Shown: positions 1 to 8,841, counted from the stretch's first letter. The stretch: DNA of 64,000 bases from an uncultured Elusimicrobium sp. (GCA_902794125.1 CADBFX010000008.1:47014-111013); one strand, 5' to 3'. Translations and numbers: made by a program. Notes: generated from the letters alone by a model not told the origin.

Positions 1-2
1 CC

Positions 3-95
3 GGGAAACTAACAGAAGGGGCTCCGGCCGACTTGATACTTCTAGATAAAAACTTAAACGTTTTGCACACGTTTATTAACGGCCAAGAAAAATAA
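3..95 (+). CDS. Amidohydrolase C-terminal fragment, possibly NagA
   Basis: The frame is open from the left edge of the window to a TAA, and only the last 30 residues are visible. They contain GAPADLILLD followed by a short strand and a terminal ING. This is the usual C-terminal ending of amidohydrolase-superfamily enzymes such as N-acetylglucosamine-6-phosphate deacetylase, where it closes the small beta-sandwich. The catalytic barrel is outside the window, so the substrate cannot be stated. The gene converges on rex with 9 bases between the stop codons and no visible hairpin terminator. Confidence 0.55.
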   Translation, partial: GKLTEGAPADLILLDKNLNVLHTFINGQEK

Positions 96-104
96 CGTTT
101 TCAA

Positions 105-743
105 CTATCTGCTTTTCAACTTGGCACAAAGTTCGGCTAACCCGGAAGCAATATCTTCTTTCTGCACCACAACATCCGACGGAACTTTTAAATTAACCGG
201 AGCAAAATTCCAAATTGCTTTAATGCCGGCCGCCGTGAGTGTATCGGTTACACCTTGCGCTGCGGCAGCGGGCAGCGTTAAAACAGCAATTTTTAAATTC
301 TCTTTCTCAATAATGCTTGTTAACTGCGCCGTGTGATACACCGGCACCCCGTTTACAGGCACGCCAACTTTTTCCGGCCGCGTATCAAACGCAGCCACAA
401 TTTCCAGCCCGTGGTTTTTAAACCCGTCAAACCCCAGTAGTGCCGCGCCTAAATGCCCTACCCCTACTAAAAATGCTTTATTTAAATTATTCCAGCCCAA
501 AAATTGTTCTATCACGTGGATCGTGCCCGCCACCTTAAACCCCGCCCGCCGTTTGCTGGGGGCTCCGACGGATTGCAAATCTTTTTTGATGACAATCGGC
601 AACAGGTGCGTTTCGGCGGCCAAGTCGGTAGAAGATACCAATTCCCGCCCGTAAGTATGGAAATTATAAAAAATACGCAGGTATTGCGGCAAACGGCGAA
701 TCGTCTGCACGCTAATAGATTTACGACGAGTAGATAAGGACAT
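105..743 (-). CDS. rex: Redox-sensing transcriptional repressor Rex
   Basis: At 212 residues this is the normal length for Rex, the repressor that senses the NADH/NAD ratio and controls fermentation genes. Residues 1-80 form a winged helix; the Rossmann half carries the dinucleotide motif GVGHLG at 94-99 and a following VAAFD strand end. Its divergent neighbour is adhE, a classic Rex target. The DNA-reading segment (about residues 48-68, IVIKKDLQSVG then SKRRAGF) departs from the usual form, in which the family has a TIRRDFSYFG-type helix followed by a GKRGYGY wing. The intergenic palindromes depart from the usual Rex site in parallel. The start is the ATG after AGAGG. Autoregulation is inferred from the palindrome just downstream of its own -10 box. 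Confidence 0.93.
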   Translation of the reverse strand: MSLSTRRKSISVQTIRRLPQYLRIFYNFHTYGRELVSSTDLAAETHLLPIVIKKDLQSVGAPSKRRAGFKVAGTIHVIEQFLGWNNLNKAFLVGVGHLGAALLGFDGFKNHGLEIVAAFDTRPEKVGVPVNGVPVYHTAQLTSIIEKENLKIAVLTLPAAAAQGVTDTLTAAGIKAIWNFAPVNLKVPSDVVVQKEDIASGLAELCAKLKSR

Positions 744-760
744 AGGGGACCTCTTTTTGC

Positions 761-806
761 TAGATATTTCAATATCTATAATAAGTATTTATAAATCATT
801 TGTCAA
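761..806 (-). promoter_or_regulatory. rex promoter with overlapping palindromic operator
   Basis: On the minus strand TTGACA (806-801) is followed after 17 bases by TATTAT (783-778). The perfect 18-bp palindrome TAGATATTTCAATATCTA (761-778) abuts and slightly overlaps the -10 box, so a protein bound there would cover the start of transcription. The length and 8-2-8 symmetry match a Rex dimer site, but the bases do not match the usual TTGTGA/TTGTTA half-sites. Binding by Rex is inference. Confidence 0.7.
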
Positions 807-836
807 GTTTTTTAAAAAAATATTGTAGAGTAACAG

Positions 837-898
837 TTGACAAAAAAACATATAAAACATAAAATATAGATAACAAAATATCTATACATAGATATTTT
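837..898 (+). promoter_or_regulatory. adhE promoter with two overlapping palindromic operators
   Basis: TTGACA (837-842), a 17-base spacer and TAAAAT (860-865) form a near-consensus promoter. Two palindromes lie directly downstream. One is imperfect at 867-884. The other is perfect at 875-898, with arms AAAATATCTAT and ATAGATATTTT around AC. They share the TAGATAtt half-site with the palindrome at the rex promoter. This is a typical steric-repression layout, and Rex is the obvious candidate ligand. Confidence 0.75.
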
Positions 899-922
899 GC
901 ACTGATTAAGGAGAATAACATT

Positions 923-3527
923 ATGGCGGAAAAGAAACAATCCTCGCCGGCAGTTGCCACAAAAGAAGAACTAGCTATGCTAGATAAAATTGTGGACAAA
1001 GTAAAAGCCGCGCAACTTAAATATGCAACCTACACGCAAGAACAAGTAGATAAAATTTTCCGTGCAGCAGCCATTGCGGCCGCCCAGCACCGGATTCCGT
1101 TATCCAAAATGGCCGTGGAAGAAAGCGGCATGGGTGTAATGGAAGATAAAGTAATTAAAAACCAATTCGCTTCCGAATACATTTACAACCAATATAAAGA
1201 CACCAAAACCTGCGGCGTTTTGTCTGATGATGACGCTTTCGGCTACCGCCAAGTAGCCGAACCGATTGGTGTGATTGCGGGCGTTATTCCCACCACCAAT
1301 CCCACCTCTACCGCAATTTTCAAAAGTTTACTCGCTTTAAAAACGCGCAACGGGATTGTTTTCTCCCCCCATCCGCGTGCCAAAAAATGCACCATTGAAG
1401 CGGCTAAAATTGTGTTAAATGCCGCCGTAGAAGCAGGCGCCCCGGAAGGAATTATCGGTTGGATTGAAAACCCGACCATGGCTCTTTCCAATGCATTGAT
1501 GCACCACCCGCATATTAACTTAATTTTGGCCACCGGCGGCCCGGGCATGGTTCGTGCGGCATACTCCTCCGGCAAACCGGCTATCGGCGTAGGTGCCGGA
1601 AATACCCCGGCTGTGATTGATGCTACCGCCGATATTAAAATGGCTGTCAGCTCCATTATTATGAGTAAAACCTTTGATAACGGTATGATTTGCGCCAGCG
1701 AACAATCCGTGATCGTAGAAGACAGCGTGTACGATGCCGTCAAGCAAGAATTTATCACCCGTGGTTGCCATTTTGTAACCGGTAAAGACCGCAAAAAATT
1801 AGCCGAAACTATTGTGGTAAACGGTAAATTAAATTCCGGCATTGTCGGTCAAAGTGCGGAAAAAATTGCCGAAATGGCCGGTATTAAAGTTCCCGCCGGA
1901 ACCAAAATTTTAATTGCCGAAGCCAAAGAAGTGAGCGACGAAGAAGTATTCGCCCGCGAAAAATTATCTCCGGTGCTCGGCTTCTACCGCGCTAAAGATT
2001 TTCCGCACGCCGTTACCTTAGCCCGCGATTTAATCTTGTATGGCGGTGCCGGACATACCTCTGTTCTCTACACAGCTGAAACAAACGAAGATCATATCAC
2101 AGCTTTCCAAGATATGCCTACGGCTCGCACGCTCATCAACATTCCGTCTTCCCAAGGGGCTATCGGAGATGTGTACAACTTCAAACTCGCGCCGTCTTTG
2201 ACGCTTGGTTGCGGCTCTTGGGGCGGCAACTCGGTCAGCGAAAATATCGGAGTAAAACACCTTATGAACGTGAAATCCGTCGCGGAACGCCGCGAAAATA
2301 TGTACTGGTACAAAGTACCTTCTAAAATCTACTTCAAACGCGGCGCGTTGTCGCAAGCGTTAGCGGAACTAAAAGATAAAAAACGCGCTTACATCATTAC
2401 CGATAAAACCATGGAACAACTCGGCCATGTACGCGCCGTAGCGGATGTGTTGGAAAGCTTGAATATTAAATTCCGCGTATTTTCCGACGTTCTGCCGGAC
2501 CCGAACATCACGAACGTAAACGAAGCGTTAGCTATTGCCAATTCCTGGCAGCCGGACCTTATTATTTCGTTAGGTGGCGGTTCTGCCATGGACGAAGGGA
2601 AAATGGTGTGGCTGATGTACGAAAACCCGGACACGAGCTTTGAAGATATTGCCATGCGCTTTATGGATATCCGCAAACGCATCTACGCCGCCGGACCGTT
2701 GGGCAAAAAAGCAACCATGGTGGCCATCCCCACCACTTCCGGTACCGGTTCCGAAGTTACGCCGTTTACCATTATTACCGACGAAAAAACCGGCACCAAA
2801 TACGCCATCACGGACTATGCCTTAACCCCCGACGTGGCTATTATTGACCCGGAATTTGTACTCGGTATGCCTAAATCTTTAACGGCTTTCTCCGGGTTGG
2901 ACGTGTTGACCCACGCTATTGAAGCCTACACTTCCGTGTACTCCACCAACTTCACGGAAGGGCAAGCCTTAGAAGCTATGCGCCTGGTATTTAAATACTT
3001 AGAGAAGTCCAATGCACTATGCGGCCACCATTGCCGGTATGGCATTTGCTAACGCCTTCTTGGGGCTCTGCCACTCCATGGCGCACAAATTAGGCGCCAT
3101 GTACCACGTTCCGCACGGATTAGCCAACGCGATGCTTTTGTCCTACGTTATTGAATTCAACGCTACGGATAAACCCACCAAGCAAGGATTATTCCCGCAA
3201 TACAAATATCCGTTTGTAAAAGGACGCTATGCCAAGATTATTGACTTCCTCTTGCCGCATAACAACCTGGGCGACGATAAAGATGCCAAAGTGCAGAAAC
3301 TGATTGACATGGTGGAAGAATTGAAACACAAACTCAATATTCCGCGCTCGCTCAAAGAATACGGTATTCAAGAAAAAGAATTCTTGGATAACTTGGACAA
3401 ACTTTCCGAACTCGCTTTTGACGATCAGTGCACCGGCGGAAATGCCCGCTACCCGCTCATTAGCGAAATTAAGGAATTGTTCTTAAAAGCCTACTATGGT
3501 GAACCCGTGAAACATAAAAACAAATAA
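923..3527 (+). pseudogene. adhE: Bifunctional acetaldehyde-CoA/alcohol dehydrogenase, broken by an internal out-of-frame deletion
   Basis: AdhE reduces acetyl-CoA to ethanol with two NADH. The N-terminal aldehyde dehydrogenase half is intact, including the catalytic cysteine in GMICASEQ. The iron-dependent alcohol dehydrogenase half starts with GGGSAMDEGK, and its first metal ligands lie in GLDVLTHAIEAY. The first frame ends at 3052 after junk residues. The rest, beginning MHYAATIAGMAFANAF at 3012 and carrying the histidines of CHSMAHKLG and VPHGLANA, runs to 3527 in another frame. The family has roughly 16 residues between the YL and MH positions where only about 10 bases remain, so about 38 bases are missing near 3001-3012. 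The total of 2605 bases is not a multiple of three. Both halves are otherwise well conserved, so this is a very recent mutation, a strain variant or an assembly fault. The SD AAGGAG precedes the start. Confidence 0.85.
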
Positions 3528-3541
3528 ATGCTGTTCTTCTC

Positions 3542-3574
3542 AAAATCCCCGCCAACCCGGCGGGGATTTTTTTG
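3542..3574 (+). terminator. Rho-independent terminator after adhE
   Basis: A perfect 12-bp stem (3542-3553 with 3559-3570) with loop AACCC is followed by a run of T. Confidence 0.9.
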
Positions 3575-3596
3575 TTATAAATGCTATAATAGGGCT

Positions 3597-3938
3597 ATGG
3601 GACTGGAAGAATTAGAAAACAAGGAATACTTTTCTATCGGCGACGTGAAACGCATTACCGGCGTGCCGGAGTATTCCGTGCGCTATTGGGAAGCGGAGTT
3701 TAATTTAATTCGTCCCATTCGGTTAGAAAGCGGACACCGCCGTTACACTAAAAACGACGTGTACACTATCCTTAAAATTAAAGACTTAATCTACAAACAT
3801 AAACTCACCTTGGAAGGCGCAAAAAAACAGCTGGGCAATTATCGTTTACCTACCGCGGGCGATACCAAACGCCCCCGCGCGGACATCAAACTTCTGACGG
3901 AAATTAAAGAAACGCTGGAAGATTTGTTAAAAGAATGA
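3597..3938 (+). CDS. MerR-family transcriptional regulator, leaderless
   Basis: The protein has 113 residues. An N-terminal MerR winged-helix domain reads YFSIGDVKRITGVPEYSVR, then RYWEAEF and the wing SGHRRYTKNDV. A short helical tail (ETLEDLLKE) is likely for dimerisation. There is no effector domain and no metal-binding cysteines, so the signal is unknown. An upstream in-frame ATG at 3528 lies inside the adhE terminator and is not credible. The extended -10 box TGCTATAAT ends at 3590, six bases before the ATG at 3597, so the transcript should begin at or next to the start codon. The tRNA promoter-like TACAAT follows immediately after the stop. Confidence 0.85.
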   Translation: MGLEELENKEYFSIGDVKRITGVPEYSVRYWEAEFNLIRPIRLESGHRRYTKNDVYTILKIKDLIYKHKLTLEGAKKQLGNYRLPTAGDTKRPRADIKLLTEIKETLEDLLKE

Positions 3939-3976
3939 TACAATATATAGGTGGCCCCCAGGAGGGGTACTTTTTA

Positions 3977-4051
3977 CGGGGAGTGGCTCAGAGGTAGAGC
4001 GCTCGCTTGGGGTGCGAGAGATCGCGGGTTCGATTCCCGCCTTCCCGACCA
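3977..4051 (+). tRNA. tRNA-Pro(GGG)
   Basis: The full cloverleaf has the acceptor CGGGGAG/CTTCCCG with the C1-G72 pair typical of bacterial proline tRNA, the anticodon loop TTGGGGT, a T-arm with TTCGATT, and an encoded CCA end. TACAAT at 3939-3944 is a likely -10 element for this tRNA and the next. Confidence 0.95.
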
Positions 4052-4074
4052 TTTAAAAATTTAGAGACGTTTTA

Positions 4075-4150
4075 CGGGGCGTAGCGCAGATGGTAGCGCG
4101 CACGGTTCGGGACCGTGAGGTCGCTGGTTCAAATCCAGTCGCCCCGACCA
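4075..4150 (+). tRNA. tRNA-Pro(CGG)
   Basis: The cloverleaf has acceptor CGGGGCG/CGCCCCG, anticodon loop TTCGGGA, T-loop TTCAAAT and encoded CCA. It lies 23 bases behind another proline tRNA. Its last 20 bases plus the following 7 are repeated at 4330-4356 behind the inserted repeat element. Confidence 0.95.
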
Positions 4151-4153
4151 TTT

Positions 4154-4190
4154 AAAACAGTTTTTGGCGTATGCCGAGAACTGTTTTTTA
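4154..4190 (+). terminator. Terminator of the proline tRNA pair
   Basis: A 15-bp stem (4154-4168 with 4173-4187) containing G-U pairs, loop GTAT, and a T-run TTTTTTATT. Confidence 0.85.
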
Positions 4191-4328
4191 TTGGGGTGAA
4201 GCAGGCAAACTGCTTTGCCTGCGGCGGGATTTGAAAGGCGCAGCGTTGTACGAGTTTTGCCACTTGGCAAAGGCGAGTACCGCGAGCCCGGCCTGTAGGA
4301 AAATTTCGTCAGAAATTTTACCGGAAGG
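4191..4328 (+). repeat. tRNA-associated structured repeat, copy A
   Basis: About 135 bases are shared with the segment at 63868-64000, where it also follows a tRNA and its terminator. It folds into three units. Hairpin 1 has arms GCAGGCAAA and TTTGCCTGC around CTGC. A long irregular hairpin at about 4236-4292 has arms including GTAC/GTAC and TTTGCC/GGCAAA. Hairpin 3 has arms AAAATTTC and GAAATTTT around GTCA. The other copy keeps these pairings with compensating base changes. GGATTTGAA (4227-4235) is the reverse complement of the T-loop region of the upstream tRNA-Pro(CGG). No protein-coding potential is believable here. Confidence 0.85.
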
Positions 4329-4382
4329 CAAATCCAGTCGCCCCGACCATTTAAAATTATTGGGGCGAAGCAGGCAAACTGC
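4329..4382 (+). repeat. Duplicated tRNA-Pro 3' end followed by a truncated repeat copy
   Basis: Bases 4329-4356 repeat 4130-4157 exactly: the 3' end of tRNA-Pro(CGG) with CCA and the next seven bases. The following 26 bases (4357-4382) match 4187-4212, the left end of copy A, with one change, then break off. The layout resembles an attachment-site duplication with a second, truncated element beginning behind it. Confidence 0.85.
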
Positions 4383-4385
4383 ATA

Positions 4386-4424
4386 AAAGATGTCATCCCC
4401 GAGGGTTTCTATCGGGGATGACAT
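4386..4424 (-). terminator. Terminator of the RND efflux operon
   Basis: A 13-bp perfect stem (4390-4402 with 4412-4424) with a 9-base loop. On the minus strand it is followed by CTTTTAT. It lies 28 bases beyond the stop of the outer-membrane channel gene. Confidence 0.75.
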
Positions 4425-4452
4425 TTATTGATAGCAGTTGTAATACACGTGT

Positions 4453-5811
4453 TTATTCCTTCCAACCACCGCCGAGGGCTTTAACTAAATCCACCACCGC
4501 ATCCAATTCGTTATTGCGAGAAGAGGCTAAACTCATCTCGGAAGAAAGCAAATTTTCTAGGTCCGTCACGCCGATAAGGCCGGCATTTTCCTGTTTTTTG
4601 GTCAACTCGTAACTGCGGCGCATATCATTCGTTTGCGCCAAATACGAATCGTAAATCTCGCGGTACATTTGGTTGGAGTTAATAGCATCCAGCGCGTCTT
4701 TAAATGCAAGTTGCACCGTCTTCTGATAATTGGCTAACACTTCGCGGTACTGGGCTTCCGCCTTTTTATTTTCGGCTTTAATTTTGCCCCCGTTAAAAAT
4801 AGGAGCCACCGCATCTGCACCCAGCGACCATACACCCGCACCGCCTGTAAACAAACTAGATAGCGCGTTACTGGCATATCCGGCCGCGGCCGTAAGCGAA
4901 ATATCCGGGAAGTAAGACGCACGCGCCACACCGATATTGGCATTGGCCGCAATTAAATTTTGCTCTGCGGTCATTACGTCCGGCCGGCGCTGTAATAAAT
5001 CGGACGGTAAATTAGCCGGCACATTCGGCACGAGGGTAACTTCGTTTAAATCTTTGCCGCGAGCCTGGCGCTGCTCCACCATAACGCGGGGCGATTGCCC
5101 CAACAATACCGCTAACGCCGTTTCGGTTTTGGCTAGGGACAAGCGCAACTGTTCTTCTTCCGCTTTAACGCTGGACATATTGGCTTGCACACGGCGTAAA
5201 TCTACTTCCGTGGCATATCCGGCTTCGTAGCGGCTTTTGTAAATGCGCACGTTTTCTTCGCGCGCTTGCAAGGTCTGCTGGGCAATTTTAATTTGTTCGT
5301 CCAACATAAGCATTTGGAAATACGTTTTGGCTACTTCGGCCGTTAAGGTTAAGCGTACCGTATCGCGCGCGGCCTCCGTGGATAAAAGTTGGGCTCGGGC
5401 CGATTCTTTCATACGGCGATATTTGCCCCACAAATCAAGCTCAAACGAAGCGGTAAGCCCGGCACGGCTGGTGGCTTCCCCCGAACCGGCACTACTACCT
5501 TGGCGGCCCGTAGAGGCTCCGGCAGAAAGGCTGGGCAATTGGTTGGCTTCGGCAATTGTCACTTCCGCCCGCGCCTCATCTACCCGTGCGATAGCAGCCT
5601 TTAAATCCCAGTTATATTTTAACGCGGTGTCTTCCATCTGCGTTAAAACAGGGTCATTAAACATGGTCCACCAATTTTGTTGGGTAAATACCGCGTAATC
5701 CGCGGGATTTTTCCCCTCCGGCGTGTCTATCGTGGGTTTTTTATAATTAGGCCCCAACGTGCACCCCGCCACTAATACGGCTAAAAGAGTAACTAATTTC
5801 ATTGATTTCAT
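4453..5811 (-). CDS. RND efflux outer-membrane channel lipoprotein (NodT/OprM family)
   Basis: The 452-residue protein begins with a lipoprotein signal ending LVAGCTLGPNYKKP, where CTLGPNYKKP is the hallmark of OprM/NodT channels. The rest is alternating long helices and beta segments (for example GVARASYFPDISLTA and SSLFTGGAGVWSLGAD) as in the trimeric TolC-like fold. It is the last gene of the adaptor-pump-channel operon and overlaps the pump gene by 4 bases. It should form the outer-membrane exit duct. Substrates cannot be predicted. Confidence 0.92.
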   Translation of the reverse strand: MKSMKLVTLLAVLVAGCTLGPNYKKPTIDTPEGKNPADYAVFTQQNWWTMFNDPVLTQMEDTALKYNWDLKAAIARVDEARAEVTIAEANQLPSLSAGASTGRQGSSAGSGEATSRAGLTASFELDLWGKYRRMKESARAQLLSTEAARDTVRLTLTAEVAKTYFQMLMLDEQIKIAQQTLQAREENVRIYKSRYEAGYATEVDLRRVQANMSSVKAEEEQLRLSLAKTETALAVLLGQSPRVMVEQRQARGKDLNEVTLVPNVPANLPSDLLQRRPDVMTAEQNLIAANANIGVARASYFPDISLTAAAGYASNALSSLFTGGAGVWSLGADAVAPIFNGGKIKAENKKAEAQYREVLANYQKTVQLAFKDALDAINSNQMYREIYDSYLAQTNDMRRSYELTKKQENAGLIGVTDLENLLSSEMSLASSRNNELDAVVDLVKALGGGWKE

Positions 5812-8800
5812 TTTTGCTCCTTATTTTTACCGGCAAATAAACAGAAGAACCACGGCACAAACATCGGTGCTACCCCGGTGGCTACTAACATCCCGCACAC
5901 CACGGCCGTACCGATAGAGTGACGGCTGGCCGCACCGGCGCCGGAACTAATCGCTAGCGGCACACAACCTAAAATAAACGCAAGTGACGTCATTACAATC
6001 GGTCTAAAGCGCAGTTCCGCAGCTTGCACAGCAGCTTTTGCATTTTCAAGCCCCTGTTCTTTTAACATGACCGCAAATTCCACAATCAAAATAGCGTTCT
6101 TAGCGGCCAAACCGACCAAAGCCACGAGCGCAATCTGGAAGTAAATATCATTATCCAATCCGCGTAGCCACGTACCCAAAAGTGCCCCAAACAAAGCAAA
6201 CGGAACTGCCAACAATACTGCCACCGGCAAACTCCATTTTTCGTACTGGGCCGCCAAAATCAAGAACACAACCAGCATCCCTAACAACAAAGCAGAGGTG
6301 GATGAACTGCCGGCGATTTTTTCTTGGTAGGTAGTACCGGTCCAAGCAAGCGTAAAGTTAGAATCTAACGTCTGGGCAGCCGTTTCTTCCACCGCTTTAA
6401 TAGCATCTCCGCTACTATATCCCGAAGCCGGGCTAGCCATAATTTTAGCCGCCGGAAAGACGTTAAACCGTTCCACGATATCCGGCCCTAAAGAAGACGT
6501 AAGCGTAACAAGCGAAGAAAGCGGCACCATAGCTCCCTTGCTGGATTTTACGTAAATACCGCTTAATTGTTCCGGGCGCGCGCGGTATTCGCCTTCCGCT
6601 TGCATCATTACTTTAAAACTGCGGCCCATGTACGTAAAGTCGTTGATATACATGGATCCAAAAGTTCCCTGTAACGTAGCAAATAAATTATCCAACGATA
6701 CGCCCATAGATTGGGCTTTCGTTTCGTCCACCGTCAGCGCATATTGAGGAACAGACGCCGAGAATGAAGAAGAAACACTCGTCAGTTCCGGCCGTTTGCG
6801 AGCGGCATCTAAAAATTTATTTAACTGTACCGCCAGCTCGGCATAACTAAAGCCGCCGGGAGTGCTTGCAGCGCTTTTTGATATACCTGCGCAACTGTAG
6901 CCATAGAAGATAAATTTTTTGCTTTGCGCTCATCCCACGGCTTTAACATCACGAAGGAAGCTACCGAGTTATTCTTTTGAGCGCCTGTTAACAAATCGTA
7001 TCCGGCAAAGGTCATTTCTTTTTTCACGGAAGGAACAGATAACAACAGGTCTTCCATTTTACTGGCTGTTTTTTGGGTAGCTTCTAACGAAGTGGACGGG
7101 TCCAACTGCGAAGCCACCATAATAATCCCTTGGTCTTCGTTGGGCAGTAAACTGCCGGGCACAATTTTAAAAAGCCCCGCTGTTAAAAGTAACAGCACTA
7201 CCATTACAATGGCCGACACCGTTCCCTTACGAACAAACCAACCTACAATGCGTCCATATTTTTGCGTCAATTTTTCAAAGAATTGGTCAAATTTATAGAA
7301 AAATCCGCGAGTAGGTGCAGCTTTGGGCTTTAAAAGAAGTGCACACAAAGAAGGGGTGAGCGTTAGCGCCACTAACCCGGAAATAACGACGGACACCGCA
7401 ATCGTAATAGCGAACTGTTTGTACATCACCCCGGTAAGTCCACCCATAAACGCCACCGGCACGAACACCGAACAAAGCACGAGCACAATAGCTACTACCG
7501 GGCCGGAAACTTCGCTCATGGCTTTAATCGTAGCTTCACGCACGGGAAGTTTATCCTCGTGCATAATACGTTCCACGTTTTCAATAACTACAATCGCATC
7601 GTCCACCACCATACCGATGGCCAATACGAGCCCGAAAAGCGTTAAGGTGTTAATGGAGAATCCCATCACCGCCATGCCGGCAAACGCACCGACAATAGAT
7701 ACCGGCACCGCCAAACACGGAATTAGCGTAGCGCGCCAATCTTTTAAGAATAAATAGACCACCAAGAACACCAATACCATGGCTTCAAACAAGGTGTGGA
7801 TTACTTCTTTAATAGATTCTTCCACAAACAGGGTGGTATCGTAGGCGGTATCGTAGGCTAAATCTAACTCGGCCGGGAAACTTTTTGCCGCTTCGGCTAA
7901 ATGGGCTTGCACAGCTTTGGCAGTAGCCACCGCGTTGGCACCCGGGGACAAATACACCCCCACCGGTACGGCCGGTTTCTTATCAAAACTACCATTAAAT
8001 TCATACGTCTGGCTGCCCAATTCTATCCGCGCCACATCTTTTAAACGTAAGGTGGTACCGTCGGCATTGGCACGCAAAATAATATTTTCAAATTCTTCTA
8101 CCGTGGAGAAACGACCGGGCGCAATAATGGAATAACTGCGGTCCACTTTTACAGGCATCGGGGCTTGACCGATTTTACCCGCAGCGCGCTGGGCGTTTTG
8201 AGCCTGAACGGCTTGTGCTACTTCGGAAATAGATAAATTGCGTTGCGAAAGCACATCCGGGCGCACCCAAATACGGATGGCGTAATCGTTAGCGGACATG
8301 ACCATCGCGTCCCCAACCCCTTCAATACGCTTAAGTTCATCTACGATGTTAATAAGCACATAGTTACCGATAGTTGTTGTGTCCGAACGACCGCTGGGCG
8401 AATAAAAAGCAATCATTTGCAAAATAGCGGAAGATTTTTTATCAACCGTTACCCCGTAGCGGCGCACGTCTTCCGGCAAGGTAGCCGTAGCTCCTTGTAC
8501 ACGGTTGTTGACGTTAATCATGGCTTGGTCGGGGTCTGTGCCTACTTTAAAGGAAACAATCAGGTTCATATCCCCGCTGGAAGAAGAAGTGGAGTTCATA
8601 TACAACATGTCTTCCACCCCGTTGATTTCCTGCTCCAAAGGAGCAGCCACGGTGTTGGCAATTACTTCCGGGCTGGCGCCGGGATATTTAGCCGTAACGG
8701 CAATGGTTGGAGGAGTTAAATCAGGGTATTGTTCAATGGGCAGCGATTTGATAGAAACAATACCCGCCAAGGTAATTAAAAGTGATACTACCGCTGAAAA

Positions 8801-8833
8801 AATAGGCCGGTCAATAAAGAATTTGGAAAACAT
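5808..8833 (-). pseudogene. RND (HAE1/AcrB-type) efflux pump, broken by an internal out-of-frame deletion
   Basis: This is a proton-driven inner-membrane pump. The first frame (8833-6821) covers the N-terminal two thirds, including transmembrane segment 4 with the proton-relay pair in GMVVDDAIVVIENVER, and runs off frame after QALPAALVMP. From about 6850 the sequence is in another frame (GGFSYAELAVQLNKFL, and on to 5808), carrying the relay lysine of GLAAKNAILIVEFA. About 35 residues of the second periplasmic porter loop that follow VIP/VMP in AcrB are missing. The same bases (about 6836-6856) encode plausible family sequence in both frames, as expected if a deletion joined two short similar stretches. 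The total of 3026 bases is not divisible by three. Flanking sequence is not decayed. Confidence 0.87.
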
Positions 8834-8841
8834 AGTTACTC

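Noticed and set aside
923..3527. Programmed frameshifting in adhE
   Set aside because: About a dozen codons are missing as well as the frame change, and there is no slippery heptamer with downstream structure at the junction.
3528..3596. N-terminal extension of the MerR protein from ATG 3528
   Set aside because: It would be translated from the adhE terminator hairpin; the promoter lies downstream of it.
4061..4424. Several 60-110 codon frames across the tRNA-Pro genes and the repeat
   Set aside because: They are antisense or shadow frames of tRNA and hairpin sequence; the encoded strings follow tRNA arms and have no RBS.
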